Origin: Xylocopa sonorina
Lineage: Eukaryota; Arthropoda; Insecta; Hymenoptera; Apidae
Direction: 5' to 3'
DNA: 64,000 nt
Assembly: GCF_050948175.1 (NCBI RefSeq)
Contig: NC_135199.1
Location: forward strand, 12,838,501-12,902,500
The notes under the pieces were generated by a model. It had not been told where the DNA came from. It did not search any database and worked only from the letters and a program-made list of their open reading frames with translations. The position numbers and the translations under genes were made by a program. Below, piece by piece: positions 60,823-64,000 of the stretch (position 1 is the stretch's first letter; every line of letters starts with the position of its first letter).

Positions 60823-61125
60823 ACCCCCGCGTATACCCGGTTATTTTTGACTTTTTATCTCGCGCCATCTTCCCGTGTTACAGCACGCGGCCGCGCCACG
60901 CAGACCAAGCCTGGAACCGGGTCAAAGCATAAATTACCAAGCGTCGAGCGATTTCTCCGCATCCACCGGAGGACTCTGTCTCCCCGCCATCCATTCCGTC
61001 CGACACTACCCCCCGTGCCAGGCCTTTAGTCCCTTCTTCTGCCAAAAATCGAACGAAACTTTCATCCGCGCCCACCCCAATGCCACGCTCTAGATTTATG
61101 GCCGCCACAAATTATGTGTTGTGCC

Positions 61126-61150
61126 AGAGAGAGAGAGAGAGAGAGAGAGA
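61126..61150. repeat. (AG)12 microsatellite
   Basis: Twenty-five bases of alternating A and G. Confidence 0.97.
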
Positions 61151-62713
61151 CGTTCCTTTTCTCCGGCGAGCTGTTGGATGCCCGGATCTTGCTCGCTCCG
61201 AAACTTCTTGCTCGGTTGCTTAATCGAGCCAACAGCTAGCCACGTAGCCAATGGCGTCGAATGGTTCTCGTTACGTTCCCATCTCGATTCTACCGGTTCG
61301 CTCGAGCCTTTTTTTAAGCGCCCGCTATTTTTCGCAAATTTTTCTTCCACCGAAACAAATGTCGTTAATTCTCGCGTTAGAGGATACCCCTAATAGAGAC
61401 CTCGTGCACACCGACGAGCACGTACTCTTTAAACATCGCCGCGAGTGCTGGAAGAGGATCTCGTAAACAACCCGGAGCGTCGTTCGGGAGAGAGAAAAAA
61501 GAAGAGAAAAAAAACGTTAAACGCTCTCCTCTGTGGCTTGGTGTTTTTAACGATTCACCCTTTGTAGTCTTCTTACGACACCGTAACGGATTATCGTTCG
61601 TCCGGCGAGAACTTCGTGGCAAAGGGAAGCGGCGGAAAGGGATAGACGACCGAGGAAGAAAACAAGCCAGCGATCTATACTCGCGACCAGCTTGTCGTAT
61701 TGCGCATAATAATCCGCGAGGGTGGCCGCATTGAATTAAAAATGTTAAAAGCAACTTCGACGGGAGCCGGGCGTTGCTCCGCTCGACAAAATACACAAAG
61801 TGCATTAACGTAGACGGCGAACGATAAGATAATACGATCAACGGTTAACGACTGACCTGTCCGCATAATTTCAGCTCGTCCTCGCGATCGTCGTTCGAAC
61901 GCCCCAGCGCGAAACCTACCCCCTCAGACAGCATTTTAGGCGATTCCAATTTAAACGCCGTTTCCCGCCGAAAACGACTCCCAATTTATTCCCGTAAAAT
62001 TACCTCGCATACGCTCTTATTAATTTTTATCGCGTTCACGGCCGTTCTGAAATTCCCCGCGCTCGGCTACCGTACACCTACGCGTTCATCTTGTAATAAC
62101 CATTAAAAGCTCCGACGGAACGTTTTTACCGCGGCAGATATCCGCGCGCGGTTCCCTAAAAGTGTTTTCTAACGCCGCGCTTCCCACCGGCCCGGCTCGA
62201 GTGGAGAGTTAATTACGCGCGCGCGGGAAAGAAAATCTATGGCGCTGCTAAACGGGCAAGACGCGCGGTTCTCCTCTTTTTCTTTACGGTCAACGGGGGC
62301 GATTCGGCTGGAGTAACGGCCGACGGACCGTCGGTTTATCTGGCCATTAAAGAAAACGACCTGTTAACGGACGCGCGGCCGACGCCTGGCCACCGCTATC
62401 CAATAAATGTCTCGCTAAACACCCATACCTGCCTCGCGTGTCCACTCTGTCATCCCCGCGTGAAACCTTATCACTCGCCATCTCTCACTACCGATCGATA
62501 ACGAAACCACGTCCCGATCGTGATCCTTTTATCTCTCCCCAGGGCTGGAGGGACGCGAGACCTCGCGTCTCGCTAACTTATCGACTACTTGTACCGATGT
62601 ACCACGTACATCCTCGATCGTTACAAGAGGAAACGTCTTCCGTGGGGTGGAAACGTGTGTAATAATCGTGCATAATACCACGAGAAGGTGGACGCGTCGT
62701 AGAGCGTCGAAGA

Positions 62714-62730
62714 CTCTCTCTCTCTCTCTC
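62714..62730. repeat. (CT)8 microsatellite
   Basis: Seventeen bases of alternating C and T. Confidence 0.96.
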
Positions 62731-64000
62731 GATTTTCAACGAATAGTTAAATACGCGACGGGGCGCAGTTTATCAGAGCGTCTCGCGCACGAGGAATAAA
62801 CCTGCAGGTCGCTGCCAAGAGCGAAATGTAAGCGGCAACAGAAGCACCGAGTCATCGTTGGGTCCTGCAGGATAATATTTAGTATTCCCGCGGCGTCGGC
62901 TGTCGCGGCTTATAATATTTCCCGTCATATTAATATTCCAGCGGGATGCTAGCCGTGCAGCCGACAGGGGAGAGAGCGTCCAGGACGACCGGTGCAGCCA
63001 TTGCAGCTACACGCAGTGCCGTATCTCGCCGAGTGCTAATGTCGAGATTTGCATCGTTGTACTACAGCGAGAAGAAACGAGTGCTGGAACAGTGTGTACG
63101 TACACATCCGTGCGAAGGGGCGTTCGAAGAGAAGAGAAGAGGATCGAAGAGAAACTGGGAAAATCCTTCGTACGTTGTGACAGTTTCACGGAATAATCGC
63201 GTAATTGATGCAGTGTATACCGTGTCCGTGCAATACTGAGCGATTCCAGAGTTCGATCGCTCCAAATCGCGTAGCGGTTAATTACGCGACGCGTAAATAA
63301 TCAGCGGGGCAAAAAGCAGGGGCAATATTTATCGTCTAATCGGGCGATTTTTCCGGCCGCGCCTGGCACGCAACAAAGCCAGCCGTAGCCACCGACGCGT
63401 AAACATTATCTAAATGTTAAAACAATGGTCGATGACCGGTTCCCACCGCGCACGCAATAAATCGCTTTTGCGAGCGCGCCAGCAACCCCGCCGCTGACGA
63501 AAATGCAAAATCTGCGGCGAGTAACGAGCCCCCCCTGAATCAATTTACGCGAGGCGGTTTGTAAATGAATCGGACGTGCAGCATAAATCGTCACCGACGA
63601 AAGAACACACATCGACGCGCCCTCGCGCGATTACACCCACGCCTCAGACTATCGACGCGTCCTCATCCCTGCAACCCCTCTCGTAACGTAAACGCACCTT
63701 AACGCGCCTATCGCGACGCGCTCGAACGTGTCTGACGAGCACGTGACGATCTCGTAACCGACGCAAGGGTGGCCGGTTAAACGGCTGTGCGAACGACGCA
63801 CTCGAACCCCTTGCAAAGCGGTAGACCGACGACGTTGAATCGATTGTTTGGAAAAATGTGCTTCTCGACTGGAGACGACTTGGTCGAAGGCGACGACGAC
63901 ATGCAGCGACGCGGCGCGTGTACGAAAGCTGACTAAGAGACGGCAGGAAACGCGTTAGCTGCTCGCTATTTTCCTCAATCAGCCCCTTCCTTCTTACCGT

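Larger units (their letters stand above)
60480..64000. other. Gene-free CpG-rich stretch
   Basis: No gene is recognised. It holds a (GCC)5 run at 60,808, (AG)12 at 61,126, (CT)8 at 62,714, the 14-nt palindrome TGTGTACGTACACA at 63,093-63,106 and a 7-bp hairpin with TCGCGTA/TACGCGA arms at 63,267-63,289. Two TAATATTT words lie 35-40 bp apart near 62,875-62,920. The right edge gives no sign of a nearby exon. Confidence 0.6.

Overview
This window reads as eukaryotic nuclear DNA without a recognisable gene, most likely arthropod and possibly from a hymenopteran insect. That placement is inference. It rests on a base composition that looks close to half G+C, abundant CpG throughout non-coding DNA (CpG-rich unmethylated non-coding DNA is well known in Hymenoptera), many (CT)n/(GA)n microsatellites, and scattered TAATTA-type cores and short AT-rich blocks in a CG-rich background. 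There are no bacterial signs: no operons, ribosome-binding sites, CRISPR array or insertion sequences. I recognised no rRNA, tRNA, conserved insect miRNA, homeobox, zinc-finger or transposase sequence on either strand. The many open frames of 60-350 codons look like chance frames in stop-poor, strand-asymmetric DNA. They overlap one another on both strands, are rich in Arg/Ser/Pro or runs of Ser-Leu and Arg-Glu encoded by repeats, and show no domain I can name. The best reading is a long intergenic or intronic stretch, possibly around a developmental gene, but the gene cannot be named from this window.

Layout: 1-6,680 is CpG-rich with little structure apart from nested palindromes near 2.6 and 3.2 kb. 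A CpG-poor island lies at about 6,690-7,010. The stretch to 13 kb is featureless. 13.0-14.9 kb alternates between pyrimidine-rich and purine-rich strands and carries two long (CT)n arrays. 14.9-23 kb holds a 66-nt nested hairpin (16,024-16,089), a purine-rich block (17.4-17.64 kb), a paired 12-mer (18.4 kb), two G-quadruplex candidates (20.4 and 22.65 kb) and several short hairpins (20.8-21.4 kb). An AT-rich island lies at 26.95-27.24 kb. 27.94-29.52 kb is a purine-rich microsatellite zone. 30.9 kb has two abutting palindromes with four GATAA cores. 34.5 and 36.5 kb look like regulatory-type AT-rich blocks, the second inside an 11-bp inverted repeat. 37.55-38.05 kb is pyrimidine-rich. 40.56-40.66 kb has two hairpins. 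47.65 kb has a CGA-triplet tract. 48.5-48.65 kb holds the strongest structural signal in the window, a long imperfect hairpin. 51.16-51.21 kb has two mutually exclusive hairpins. 60.39 kb has a (TTC)14 array.

No set of genes working together can be described. The items most worth following up are the structured, possibly transcribed or regulatory, non-coding elements at 48.5, 16.0 and 51.2 kb. I did not find convincing evidence of a new protein-coding system.
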